Shown piece by piece: positions 36,026-45,048 of a DNA stretch of 64,000 bases. Numbering within the stretch: position 1 is the first letter of the stretch; every line of letters starts with the position of its first letter. The notes beneath the pieces are model-generated. The model was given only the letters and a program-made list of their open reading frames with translations. It was not told the origin of the DNA and did not search any database. Source of the DNA: Poseidonibacter antarcticus (GTDB taxonomy: Bacteria > Campylobacterota > Campylobacteria > Campylobacterales > Arcobacteraceae); contig NZ_RCWF01000002.1 in NCBI RefSeq assembly GCF_003667345.1, positions 124,001 through 188,000 on the forward strand, in the 5' to 3' direction. Position numbers and translations under genes: made by a program.

Positions 36026-36603
36026 TTTATTAAATCTTTTTTCCTTTTAACAAAGTTACTAACTTTTGAACGATTTCCGCATATTTCCATACTACACCAA
36101 CGTCTAGAATGATTTCTTGAAGTATCAATAAAGTATAAAGAACATTTGTGATTATCACATTTTTTAAGATATTTAAACTCTTTTGAGTTCAAAAGTTTGA
36201 TAAGTTCTATTGCAATTTTTGTTAAAAGTTCATTGTATTTACTTGCATTTGGAATATATTCTAATACAAAAGAATCATTTTCATTAATAATTTGAGGGTG
36301 AACTTTTGCTTTTAAAAGTATGTTATTTGTTGTTTTTATTAACTTATCTAAAGATATTTGTTCTTTTATATAATCTTTAAAACTATTTCTTACTAATGTT
36401 CTATAATCAATTAATTCTTTAAAATATAGCTCATTCTCTTTTATATTATTTAATCTTTTTTCATCTAATAAACCTACTTTCAAAAACCAATCTTTTATAT
36501 CGCAAAAACTTTCAAAGTTCTCTACAATCTCACCATGTGGAGTAAATTGAGTATTTATAAAATCTGTAATGTAATGTTCACCTATAAGTAAAAATGATTT
36601 AAT
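36022..36603 (-). CDS. CGNR zinc-finger transcription regulator (apparent ATT start)
   Basis: About 193 residues. The C-terminal zinc finger has cysteines in CDNHKCSLYF and WCSMEICGNRSKVSNF, the CGNR signature. The N-terminal ABATE-like domain (LLIGEHYITDFINT, then FCDIKDWFLKVGLLD) is encoded in frame upstream of the first ordinary start, a TTG at 36483. The frame goes back to a stop with no ATG, GTG or TTG. The only codon correctly placed after an AAGGA site (6 bases) is ATT at 36603. So either it starts at AUU, or a base is missing near the start. It is divergent from the VOC gene and probably its regulator. Confidence 0.7.
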   Translation of the reverse strand: MKSFLLIGEHYITDFINTQFTPHGEIVENFESFCDIKDWFLKVGLLDEKRLNNIKENELYFKELIDYRTLVRNSFKDYIKEQISLDKLIKTTNNILLKAKVHPQIINENDSFVLEYIPNASKYNELLTKIAIELIKLLNSKEFKYLKKCDNHKCSLYFIDTSRNHSRRWCSMEICGNRSKVSNFVKRKKDLIK

Positions 36604-36681
36604 ATCACGTCCTTTTTATTTGGATAATAACATTTGTATTATTAATTTAAATTGATATTTATGCTAACTATTAAAAATTAC

Positions 36682-36710
36682 TTGACAGGTTAGTAAAAAG
36701 ATGCTAACAT
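36682..36710 (+). promoter_or_regulatory. Sigma-70 promoter for the VOC/PNPOx genes
   Basis: TTGACA at 36682-36687, a 17-base spacer, and TAACAT at 36705-36710. This is an unusually complete -35/-10 pair for this genome. It lies 54 bases ahead of the ATG at 36764 and is overlapped by the inverted repeat at 36688-36720. Confidence 0.75.
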
Positions 36711-36744
36711 TTTACTAACCACCTAATATAACTTTAGTGGTTAG
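36688..36744. promoter_or_regulatory. Operator cluster of GGTTAG repeats in the divergent promoter
   Basis: GGTTAGTAAAA (36688-36698) is the exact inverse of TTTTACTAACC (36710-36720), with 11 bases between. CTAACCAC (36715-36722) is the exact inverse of GTGGTTAG (36737-36744). Further GCTAAC copies occur at 36663 and 36703. The first repeat covers the promoter spacer and -10, the second the transcription start. The likely binder is the CGNR protein encoded next door, by context only. Confidence 0.65.
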
Positions 36745-36763
36745 AAATAAAAAAGGACATAAA

Positions 36764-37201
36764 ATGAAAGTTGGACACGTAGGAATAAATGTAAGTAATA
36801 TGGAAAAGTCAAAAGAGTTTTATCTGAATCTATTTGGATTTGATGTATTGTTTGAAGAAACACTAGAAGATAAAAAATATATGTTTTTAGGTAAAGATGG
36901 TGAAATAATTGTAACTTTATGGGAACAAGCAAATAAAGAATTTTCAAATTCTACAGCAGGACTTCATCATTTGGCTTTTTTAGTTGATAGTGTAGAAGAA
37001 TTAAAAGCATTTGAACAAAAATTAGATGATAATAAAATTACAAAAATATACAAAGGTATAGTATCTCATTGTGAAGGTGCAAGTTCTGGTGGTGTATTCT
37101 TTATAGACCCAGATGGTGTAAGACTTGAAGTTTGTATTGCAGATGGAATTAATGATTGTAATCCAAGTCATAGTGATCATTCATCATGTGGTTTTTTCTA
37201 G
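36764..37201 (+). CDS. VOC-superfamily protein (glyoxalase-like)
   Basis: 145 residues of the glyoxalase/bleomycin-resistance fold. It has two beta-alpha-beta units beginning KVGHVGINVSNMEKSKEFYLNLFGF and GLHHLAFLVDSVEELKAFEQ, with a C-terminal FFIDPDGVRLEVCI. Likely metal ligands are H5, H71 and a glutamate near 128. The C-terminal tail is rich in cysteine and histidine (HSDHSSCGFF). Substrate unknown. The ATG at 36764 follows AAAAGGA. It is the first gene after the operator-covered promoter and precedes the PNPOx-like gene by 11 bases. Confidence 0.88.
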   Translation: MKVGHVGINVSNMEKSKEFYLNLFGFDVLFEETLEDKKYMFLGKDGEIIVTLWEQANKEFSNSTAGLHHLAFLVDSVEELKAFEQKLDDNKITKIYKGIVSHCEGASSGGVFFIDPDGVRLEVCIADGINDCNPSHSDHSSCGFF

Positions 37202-37212
37202 AAGTATTATAA

Positions 37213-38082
37213 ATGAATACTGTATTTCATGAAGGTGAATATCATATACAAGAGATAATGGGAGTTAGGAAATCTTCTGACACATTATCTTCCATGATAA
37301 AAGATAATATTCCGCCTATTGCATCTAAGTTTTTAAAAGATTTAAACTTTTGTATAATCACAATAAGTACAAAAAAAGATGATTTATTTACATACACTGT
37401 ATATAATCATAATAATTTTATTGAAATAGTAAATCAATCACAAATATCAATAAATTTAGAAAATCATTCATATATTCCAAAAGAGTTTTACAATATAAAA
37501 AATATAAATATTGGAATGATTGGATTAAATTTTGAAAAAGCAATGCGTATTAGAATAAATGGAAAAGGAAAAATAAAGAGTAATAAACTATATCTTTCAA
37601 TAGATGAGATATATTCAAACTGTCCTAAGCATATAAAAAGAAGAGTTTTACAAGAAGATACAAAGATATTAGAGAATCAAACTATTCAAAAAGGAAGAAA
37701 ATTAAATGAAGAAATAATAAATATAATCTCAAATATTGATACTTTTTTTATAGCAACATCACATAAAGAAAAAGGTTTAGATGTTTCACATAAGGGCGGT
37801 AATAAAGGCTTTTTAAAAGTATTAGAAACAAATCAATTAGCATTTAAAGATGTCCCAGGAAATAATTTATATAATACTATTGGAAATATTTATACTAATC
37901 CAAATATAAATATATTCTTTATAGATTTTAAAAACTATGATACTTATCATATAAAAGGAATTGCTAGTATAAAAGAAATTCAAGTTGAGAATAAAAAAAG
38001 ATTGTTAATAACAATAACTTGTAAAGAAATAATCATAAATAAAAATAGTTTTAATCTAATTTATTCAGATGATTATCTATAA
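37213..38082 (+). CDS. PNPOx-like FMN-binding flavoprotein, two-domain
   Basis: 289 residues of the pyridoxamine-phosphate-oxidase-like fold. The first half (residues 1-150) has a degenerate N-terminal unit. The second half (about 165-285) has the usual split-barrel pattern: TFFIATSHKEKGLDVSHKGGNKGFLKVLETNQLAFKDVPGNNLYNTIGN. Relatives bind FMN and reduce small molecules or handle oxidative or nitrosative stress. Co-transcribed with the VOC gene. Its last 32 bases overlap the next, convergent gene. Confidence 0.82.
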   Translation: MNTVFHEGEYHIQEIMGVRKSSDTLSSMIKDNIPPIASKFLKDLNFCIITISTKKDDLFTYTVYNHNNFIEIVNQSQISINLENHSYIPKEFYNIKNINIGMIGLNFEKAMRIRINGKGKIKSNKLYLSIDEIYSNCPKHIKRRVLQEDTKILENQTIQKGRKLNEEIINIISNIDTFFIATSHKEKGLDVSHKGGNKGFLKVLETNQLAFKDVPGNNLYNTIGNIYTNPNINIFFIDFKNYDTYHIKGIASIKEIQVENKKRLLITITCKEIIINKNSFNLIYSDDYL

Positions 38083-38455
38083 GTGTTTTAATTTTTATTT
38101 TATCATCATCAGAAATAATAAAATGAGCTTGCATGGAAGAGTTAGAAATATCACCTAATAAAATATTATCATCTTTATTTTTAAAAAGATGAACTTTTGA
38201 AGCTGATATTCCACCAATTGATATTTTTAAAGAATTATTGTCTAATTTTTTAAAATATCTAGAACCACGTGAGAATCCTATGTAAATTTTTGCCTTTGGT
38301 AAAGTAATTCCAGATAAATTCTTGGCATTTGATTCGATAATATTATATGAATATTCTTTAATTAATTCAAAAATAGAATTATTTATCAAATTATGCTGTA
38401 ATTTTGAGCCTGAAAGTGGATTTCCTTTTATATAAACAATATCATATTTAATCAT
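38051..38455 (-). CDS. Unknown protein with a GxSxG elbow (alpha/beta-hydrolase-like)
   Basis: 134 residues. It contains IYIGFSRGSRYF near residues 57-68, a GxSxG nucleophile elbow as in alpha/beta hydrolases, and a late aspartate/histidine segment (NSSMQAHFIIS). It is too short for a full hydrolase. I recognise no family. It overlaps the convergent PNPOx-like gene by 32 bases and follows the Rof-like gene on the same strand by 12. Confidence 0.6.
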   Translation of the reverse strand: MIKYDIVYIKGNPLSGSKLQHNLINNSIFELIKEYSYNIIESNAKNLSGITLPKAKIYIGFSRGSRYFKKLDNNSLKISIGGISASKVHLFKNKDDNILLGDISNSSMQAHFIISDDDKIKIKTLIDNHLNKLD

Positions 38456-38467
38456 ATATTATCAATT

Positions 38468-38713
38468 TTAGCAGTATTGATTATCAGAAGGATTAATATT
38501 ATTAAACAAAACTATCTTATCTAATCTTATTTTTTGCATATTCTCAAGTATCATAAATTCAGCTTTATCTATAATCTTAAAATCTATAACTTTTTGCTCT
38601 ATTTGTTTATCTTCATCATCTTCTTTATATACTATTTTACATAAAACTCTTTTTACAGCAGCCACTTCTAGCACATCATAAAAATGACACGAAACTCTTT
38701 TGTATTCATCCAT
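38468..38713 (-). CDS. Rof-like Rho-binding antiterminator
   Basis: About 81 residues. It follows the order of E. coli Rof, the small Sm-like protein that binds Rho and inhibits termination: RVSCHFYDVLEVAAVKRVLCKIVY, a middle strand pair, then FMILENMQKIRLDKIVLFN. The C-x-x-Y-D-x-L-E start and the closing IRLDKI are the diagnostic parts. I chose the ATG at 38713, behind GAGGAT, over one at 38728. It is divergent from a second copy of the family at 38808. Confidence 0.72.
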   Translation of the reverse strand: MDEYKRVSCHFYDVLEVAAVKRVLCKIVYKEDDEDKQIEQKVIDFKIIDKAEFMILENMQKIRLDKIVLFNNINPSDNQYC

Positions 38714-38807
38714 ATTATTTATCCTCATACTTTATCATAGTTTATACTATAAAAATGCTTATTCTAAATATATTTATGTATACTATCAAAAAAATAAAAG
38801 AGAAAAA

Positions 38808-39041
38808 ATGTATAACCCAATATCATGCGAATTTTTTGACCAATTAAATGTAGCAATGCAAAGAAAAATACCTTCAACAATTGTTTATTTAAAAGATGAA
38901 GAAACAAAAGAAACAGTAAAAGGAATAGTTTTAACAATGGAAGTAAAAGATGGAATAGAATATATGATTTTAAAATCTAGTGAAAAAATAAGATTAGATA
39001 CTGTGCTTACTTTTAATGGAAAAAAACATAGAGAAGAATAA
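38808..39041 (+). CDS. Second Rof-like Rho-binding antiterminator
   Basis: 77 residues from the ATG at 38808 after AAAAGAGAA. It shows the same pattern as its divergent neighbour: NPISCEFFDQLNVAMQRKIPSTIVYL, then EYMILKSSEKIRLDTVLTFNGK. A longer open frame from 38700 adds a non-conserved hydrophobic leader and was rejected. Having two members back to back 94 bases apart is unusual; they may act on different Rho states, or one may titrate the other. Confidence 0.72.
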   Translation: MYNPISCEFFDQLNVAMQRKIPSTIVYLKDEETKETVKGIVLTMEVKDGIEYMILKSSEKIRLDTVLTFNGKKHREE

Positions 39042-39076
39042 TACTCTAATCTATGTTCTTTTGAATTTATATAATA

Positions 39077-39388
39077 TTAAATTTTAATTTCACTAATTTG
39101 AAGTTGTGGTTGGCAATTTGTAAAATTAGCAATATCTGAAAGAATTTCATCAGAATGTGGTCCAAATGATTCTTGAAATGATTCTAGAGAGTCAAAAGTC
39201 ATATGAGTCATAACTACAAAAGCAGCTTTTGAATCAGGAGTCCCTCCTGCAATTCCAAAATCAACTTGAGCATTTTTTAGAGCATCACCTAATCTTTCAG
39301 ATACCAAAGCAACATGTTTATTAATATAATATTCTTTATCAAATACTAAATCATCTGTATTTGGGTATAGTACGCTTACTTTAATCAT
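39077..39388 (-). CDS. EthD family protein
   Basis: 103 residues of the EthD/dimeric alpha-beta barrel fold: VSVLYPNTDDLVFDKEYYINKHVALVSERLG at the start, MTHMTFDSLESFQESFGPHSDEILSDI near the end. EthD was found in ether-degradation clusters, but small relatives like this are widespread and without a known reaction. It stands alone with a weak ribosome site (AAAATAT) and shows no link to its neighbours. Confidence 0.88.
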   Translation of the reverse strand: MIKVSVLYPNTDDLVFDKEYYINKHVALVSERLGDALKNAQVDFGIAGGTPDSKAAFVVMTHMTFDSLESFQESFGPHSDEILSDIANFTNCQPQLQISEIKI

Positions 39389-39485
39389 AATATTTTCCTA
39401 TTTTTAATTTTAACTCTTTTAAAGTTTGTACAAGTTTATCATATGAATATAGCATGAGTATACATAATACAACAATACTTTTTTT

Positions 39486-39686
39486 CTATAAATCAATCAT
39501 AATATCAATAATATCACTAGTAGAATGAGGTCTTTTCTTTTCAATATATACTAAACTTGAATTACTAACTGGCTCTTTTATTTCTTTTTCTAAAACTTCA
39601 AAAAAACTTTCTTCGGGTATACATTCCTCATTATGCTTACTTTTTAACTTTTCAAAAAATATTTCTTTATTCGGTTCTATTTTCAT
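39486..39686 (-). CDS. Small unknown acidic protein
   Basis: 66 residues beginning with MKIEPNKEIFFEKLKS behind AAAGG at good spacing, so it is likely translated. It is charged, has two cysteines-free helices and an N-terminal KLKSKHNEECIPEESFFEVLEKEIKEP stretch. No family is recognised and there is no membrane segment. It stands alone with no obvious operon partner. Confidence 0.5.
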   Translation of the reverse strand: MKIEPNKEIFFEKLKSKHNEECIPEESFFEVLEKEIKEPVSNSSLVYIEKKRPHSTSDIIDIMIDL

Positions 39687-40009
39687 AATTGGCCTTTTTT
39701 TAAATTAATTATGTTACTTAAGAAATTTAGCTTTTTATTGTGTAGTGCACATTAAGTCCTAAAAAAGATGATTTAATAGCCTTTTTGATAGAATTTGAAG
39801 CAATAAAACAAATACATGATAGCTTATACTATATCAGGATAGAAGAAGTTCTAGCAATCAAAGTAAAACTAGAAAATACTAGAAGTTGAAAAAGAATATA
39901 AAAAAGCTATTTTAAATGAAGAAAAAAACTTATTTATAAACAATTAGTTAAATATCAAACTTTTAGTATTAAAGATTTTATTCATTATAGAATCTAGAGC
40001 TTAATAAAA
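39687..40009. other. Intergenic region holding the decayed duplicate
   Basis: 323 bases without an intact gene. Apart from the remnant at 39779-39997, only AT-rich sequence is visible. I see no terminator, promoter or RNA gene. Confidence 0.6.
39779..39997 (+). pseudogene. Decayed duplicate of the gene at 40341-40604
   Basis: Three successive frames give the fragments EEVLAIKVKLE, ILEVEKEYKKAILNEEK and LIYKQLVKYQTFSIKDFIHYRI. In order they match EVLKIKAKLEK, ILEIEKVYEKAKLNEEK and the C-terminus LLKYQTFSIKDFIDYKI of the intact gene 340 bases downstream on the same strand. Frames change in A-runs near 39873 and 39924. The N-terminal half also lacks about 15 codons, and no start codon remains. 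So this is a decayed paralogue, though A-run indels could in part be sequencing errors. Confidence 0.75.
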
Positions 40010-40261
40010 TCAACTCTTCTTTTTTGGTGGAGGCAGTAACTTATTAAAATCATAAGGAATAATATTTCTTTCTATTTCTTCACTAAAATCATATAATTTT
40101 ATACAAACTCCAAGTAGTATTGGCCAAACTGCTATTTCTCTTATAATAGGAGTGAATACAAACCCAATTAAAACACCTAAAATACCAACATATATTAATA
40201 TATTATCAACTTTTTTTTCTTTTAATAATTTATAATAATATTTTATTTTTTGTATAAACAT
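40010..40261 (-). CDS. Small unknown membrane protein
   Basis: 83 residues with a strong AAAGGA ribosome site. Two membrane segments (NILIYVGILGVLIGFVF and EIAVWPILLGVCIKLYDF), a basic amphipathic N-terminus (KIKYYYKLLKEKK) and a proline-lysine tail. No family recognised. It lies between the decayed copy and the intact copy of the downstream unknown gene, on the opposite strand. Confidence 0.6.
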   Translation of the reverse strand: MFIQKIKYYYKLLKEKKVDNILIYVGILGVLIGFVFTPIIREIAVWPILLGVCIKLYDFSEEIERNIIPYDFNKLLPPPKKKS

Positions 40262-40340
40262 ATTTTTTCCTTTTTTAAAGTTAATAGATACTATAGTATC
40301 AAAAATTATCTAAAAAATATAGAATGCAATGGAGTAATTA

Positions 40341-40604
40341 ATGCAAATAGACGAAGAAATAAAACAAATATTTGATAACTTACGTAAAATAGCTTTTTAC
40401 GTAGGTCATGGAAAATATAATGATTATATGACTACAGATGAAGTTCTTAAAATAAAAGCTAAACTTGAGAAAATATTAGAAATTGAAAAAGTGTATGAAA
40501 AAGCTAAATTGAACGAAGAAAAAGAAATTATACATAAACGATTACTTAAGTATCAAACTTTTAGTATAAAAGACTTTATTGATTATAAGATTGAAGATAT
40601 TTAA
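40341..40604 (+). CDS. Small unknown helical protein (intact copy of a duplicated gene)
   Basis: 87 residues, mostly helical and charged. The ATG at 40341 follows GGAG at six bases. The middle has a lysine-glutamate coiled stretch (LKIKAKLEKILEIEKVYEKAKLNEEKE) and a C-terminus KYQTFSIKDFIDYKI. No family recognised. Its decayed duplicate lies upstream at 39779-39997. It ends 29 bases before a strong hairpin shared with guaB. Confidence 0.65.
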   Translation: MQIDEEIKQIFDNLRKIAFYVGHGKYNDYMTTDEVLKIKAKLEKILEIEKVYEKAKLNEEKEIIHKRLLKYQTFSIKDFIDYKIEDI

Positions 40605-40632
40605 AAATATTAGATTTTGATTTCACTAAGAC

Positions 40633-40661
40633 AAAATAAAGCGATATTATCGCTTTATTTT
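40633..40661. terminator. Bidirectional terminator at the end of guaB
   Basis: A perfect 13-base stem, AAAATAAAGCGAT (40633-40645) with ATCGCTTTATTTT (40649-40661) and a three-base loop. It ends 5 bases beyond the guaB stop and also follows the small plus-strand gene. Both sides give T-runs, so it can serve both convergent genes. Confidence 0.85.
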
Positions 40662-40666
40662 AGTTT

Positions 40667-42124
<1,458 letters not shown>

Positions 42125-43486
42125 TTATTTTTTGTAATTAACAGCTTTTTCTAATGATAAAGCTCCGTCAAACATTGTTTGCTCATTAAAAGCAGGTCCA
42201 ATTAATTGAAGCCCAACTGGCATTCCATTTTCATCTTTATCTACAGGTATAGAAATAGCAGGTAATCCAGCTAAGTTAACCGAGATTGTATAAATATCAC
42301 TTAAATACATTTCAAGTGATGTTTTAAAACTACCAAATTCTGGTGCAGTTGTTGGAGCAACTGGTGATAGAATTAAATCAGCATCTTTAAAAATCTCTTC
42401 ATATTCATCTTTTATTAAATGTCTAACTTTTTGTGCTTTAATATAATATGCATCATAATAACCAGAACTTAATACAAAAGAACCTAGCATAATTCTTTTT
42501 TGTACTTCATCTCCAAATCCTTGCGATTTAGTTTGAATATACATATCTTTTAAACTACCATTACCTTTTCTATTTCCAAATCGTACACCATCCATTCTAG
42601 AAAGGTTTGCTGATGCTTCTGCAGTTGCAACAATATAATAAGAAGAAAGTATTTTCCCTGTATCAAGCATATTTTTATGAATAATTTTATGTCCATGAGC
42701 TTCTAATGCTTCAATAGCTTTTGTAAATGCATTTTTAATAGCAGGACTAGCTTGTTCAATAAAGTTATCGATCACTGCAATTGTTAACTTTTTATCTGAA
42801 TCAAGTTTAGGAGTTATAGCTTCATAATCAACATTTGCAGAAGTAGAATCCATTGGATCATGACCTGAAATAATATCATATAAAATAGCTGCATCTTCTA
42901 CATTTTGAGTAATAGGGCCACATTGATCTAAAGAAGATGAATATGCTGTAATACCATATCTTGAAACTCTTCCATAAGTAGGCTTCATTCCAACTACACC
43001 ACAATAAGCAGCAGGTTGTCTGATTGATCCACCCGTATCAGTTCCTAAAGCAGCTATAGCAATACCAGCAGCAACTGCTGCAGCACTTCCACCTGAACTT
43101 CCACCTGGAACTTTATTATTATCAATTGGATTTAAAGTTTTACCATAACAAGAAGTTTCAGTTGAACTTCCCATAGCAAATTCATCCATATTAGCACGAC
43201 CAAATGGACTTAATCCTGCTTTTTCTAAATTATTGATTACTGTCGCATTATATGGTGAAATATAGCCTTTTAAGATATTACTAGAACAAGTAATTTCCCA
43301 ATTTTTAACATTAATATTATCTTTAATGGCAATTGGTATTCCTGAACCAGTAGTAGAAATATCGGTTGAAGTTAACTGTTCAACATATGCACCAATATTA
43401 TTTTCTTTTATTTTTGTACTTAAATCATCTCTTAAATTTTTTATATCGTCACTACTTAGAGTAAGTGCTTCTTTTAGTGTTACCAA
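42125..43486 (-). CDS. gatA: Glutamyl/aspartyl-tRNA amidotransferase subunit A
   Basis: 453 residues of the amidase-signature family. The catalytic Lys is in IAIKDNINV near residue 55, and the two serines in GGSSGGSAAAVA near residues 130-150 and in GTDTGGSIRQPA. With GatB and GatC it converts mischarged Glu-tRNA(Gln) or Asp-tRNA(Asn) to the amide form. Starts at TTG, behind AGGAG at six bases; no closer ATG exists. gatB and gatC are not in this window. Confidence 0.96.
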   Translation of the reverse strand: MVTLKEALTLSSDDIKNLRDDLSTKIKENNIGAYVEQLTSTDISTTGSGIPIAIKDNINVKNWEITCSSNILKGYISPYNATVINNLEKAGLSPFGRANMDEFAMGSSTETSCYGKTLNPIDNNKVPGGSSGGSAAAVAAGIAIAALGTDTGGSIRQPAAYCGVVGMKPTYGRVSRYGITAYSSSLDQCGPITQNVEDAAILYDIISGHDPMDSTSANVDYEAITPKLDSDKKLTIAVIDNFIEQASPAIKNAFTKAIEALEAHGHKIIHKNMLDTGKILSSYYIVATAEASANLSRMDGVRFGNRKGNGSLKDMYIQTKSQGFGDEVQKRIMLGSFVLSSGYYDAYYIKAQKVRHLIKDEYEEIFKDADLILSPVAPTTAPEFGSFKTSLEMYLSDIYTISVNLAGLPAISIPVDKDENGMPVGLQLIGPAFNEQTMFDGALSLEKAVNYKK

Positions 43487-43611
43487 ATGGTTCTCCTGTG
43501 ATTACATTTATAGTATTCTCCGGATTTTATCTAAAAAATGATTAATTTAGGGTAAAGAGATTATTAATTGAAAATAAAAATAAAAATTTAAGTTTTGAGA
43601 TATTTTAGAGT

Positions 43612-43648
43612 AAAAAAAAAGCTAGAAGTTAAAACTTCTAGCTTTTTT
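43612..43648. terminator. Terminator of the ribosomal protein/rpoA operon
   Basis: GCTAGAAGTT (43621-43630) with AACTTCTAGC (43633-43642), a two-base loop, six T residues after it and nine A residues before it. It lies just past the end of rplQ on the minus strand and separates it from gatA. Confidence 0.9.
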
Positions 43649-43668
43649 AAGAATGTATAAATTTATTA

Positions 43669-44019
43669 TTATACGAATGAAATGAATGCCATTTGAGTAG
43701 CATCACCTCTTCTAATTCTTGTTTTAATAATTGAAGTATATCCACCATTTCTAGCTTCATACTTTGGTGCAATTTCATTAATTAATTTTTTAGTAGCTTC
43801 TTTACTTTGTAATGCAGCAAATACTTGTCTATGAGTATTTAAATCTGCATTTCTAGCAGTAGTTACTAATCTTTCAATATATCTTTGTAATTCTTTTGCT
43901 TTTGGAACAGTTGTTTCAATCTTTTCTCTTTCGATAATCGCAATTGCCATATTTTTTAACAATGCTTTTCTGTGAGAAGAAGTTCTACTTAACTTTCTAT
44001 ATCCGTGCTTATGTCTCAT
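43669..44019 (-). CDS. rplQ: 50S ribosomal protein L17
   Basis: 116 residues with the L17 start [25 protein letters not shown] and [18 protein letters not shown]. It binds 23S rRNA near the exit tunnel. The last gene of the rpmJ-rpsM-rpsK-rpsD-rpoA-rplQ operon, 14 bases after rpoA, closed by a strong terminator. Confidence 0.98.
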   Translation of the reverse strand: MRHKHGYRKLSRTSSHRKALLKNMAIAIIEREKIETTVPKAKELQRYIERLVTTARNADLNTHRQVFAALQSKEATKKLINEIAPKYEARNGGYTSIIKTRIRRGDATQMAFISFV

Positions 44020-44033
44020 CTTCTAACCCTTAA

Positions 44034-45032
44034 TTATGCTTTAAGTTGCTCTAATTTTCTTCTTAACGCAGAAGCAACATTTTCTGGAAGTGTATCTTCA
44101 ACTGGGAAACCAAGTGATTCAAGCTTTTCAGCTATTTCATCATAAGATTTTTTTCCTAAGTTTTTGATATTTTTAACTTCAACTTCACTCATAAGTACTA
44201 ATTCACCTAAGAATTTTAGTCCAGCTCTATCTAAAGAGTTGAATGATCTAGCACTTAAATTTAAGTCATCAATTTTGATAACTAAATCTTTTAGTTCTAC
44301 TGGTTCTTCACCTGCATCACTAACTGTTACTTCTGATAAATCAAATACTTTATTAAATACTGACATTTGAGCATACATAACAGAAACTGCTTCTTTAAAA
44401 GCAGTTATTGGAGAAATTTGTCCATTTGTTTGTACATTAAATACAGCTTTTTCAAAGTTAGGATTATCTTCAACTAACATTTTTTCAATACCATAAACTA
44501 CTTTTTTTACTGGAGTAAAAAAAGCATCAACTGGAATATAATCAGGTCCAACAATATCTCTAGTATCTTCAGAAGGCATATAACCTATACCTTTTTGAAT
44601 AATAACAGAGAATGTTAAATTACAATCCGCGTTAATAGTAGCTAAGTGAACATCAGGAGAAACTACTTCAACATCAGAGTTGATTAAGTCTTCACCTTTA
44701 ATTTCTTTTGGACCATCAAAAGAATATTCTACTACTACTTGTTCTGCTTCACTATTAATTTTAAATTTAATATTTTTTAGATTAATAATAAAAATAGCTA
44801 TATCTTCTAGCATCCCTCTTAACGAGTCAAACTCGTGAGAAGCACCTTCAATTTTTACTGCAATTGGTGCGTAACCAACTGAAGAACTTAAAAGAAGTCT
44901 TCTTAAAGGGTGTGCCAAAGTTATTGCAAAACCACTTTCAAATGGATATGCAGAAATCTTTGCTTCATTATCATTGATAGTTTCGATCTCAACTTCTGTT
45001 GGTAAAAACGGTGTGTCTGCAAACTTTTTCAT
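44034..45032 (-). CDS. rpoA: RNA polymerase alpha subunit
   Basis: 332 residues. The N-terminal assembly domain (GFAITLAHPLRRLLLSSSVGYAPIAVKIEG) and the C-terminal domain with helix-hairpin-helix that contacts upstream promoter DNA and regulators (LSARSFNSLDRAGLKFLGELV, KNLGKKSYDEI) are both present. The linker and termini are normal. Fifth gene of the ribosomal operon, 16 bases after rpsD. Confidence 0.98.
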   Translation of the reverse strand: MKKFADTPFLPTEVEIETINDNEAKISAYPFESGFAITLAHPLRRLLLSSSVGYAPIAVKIEGASHEFDSLRGMLEDIAIFIINLKNIKFKINSEAEQVVVEYSFDGPKEIKGEDLINSDVEVVSPDVHLATINADCNLTFSVIIQKGIGYMPSEDTRDIVGPDYIPVDAFFTPVKKVVYGIEKMLVEDNPNFEKAVFNVQTNGQISPITAFKEAVSVMYAQMSVFNKVFDLSEVTVSDAGEEPVELKDLVIKIDDLNLSARSFNSLDRAGLKFLGELVLMSEVEVKNIKNLGKKSYDEIAEKLESLGFPVEDTLPENVASALRRKLEQLKA

Positions 45033-45048
45033 TGGCTACCTTTACTTA

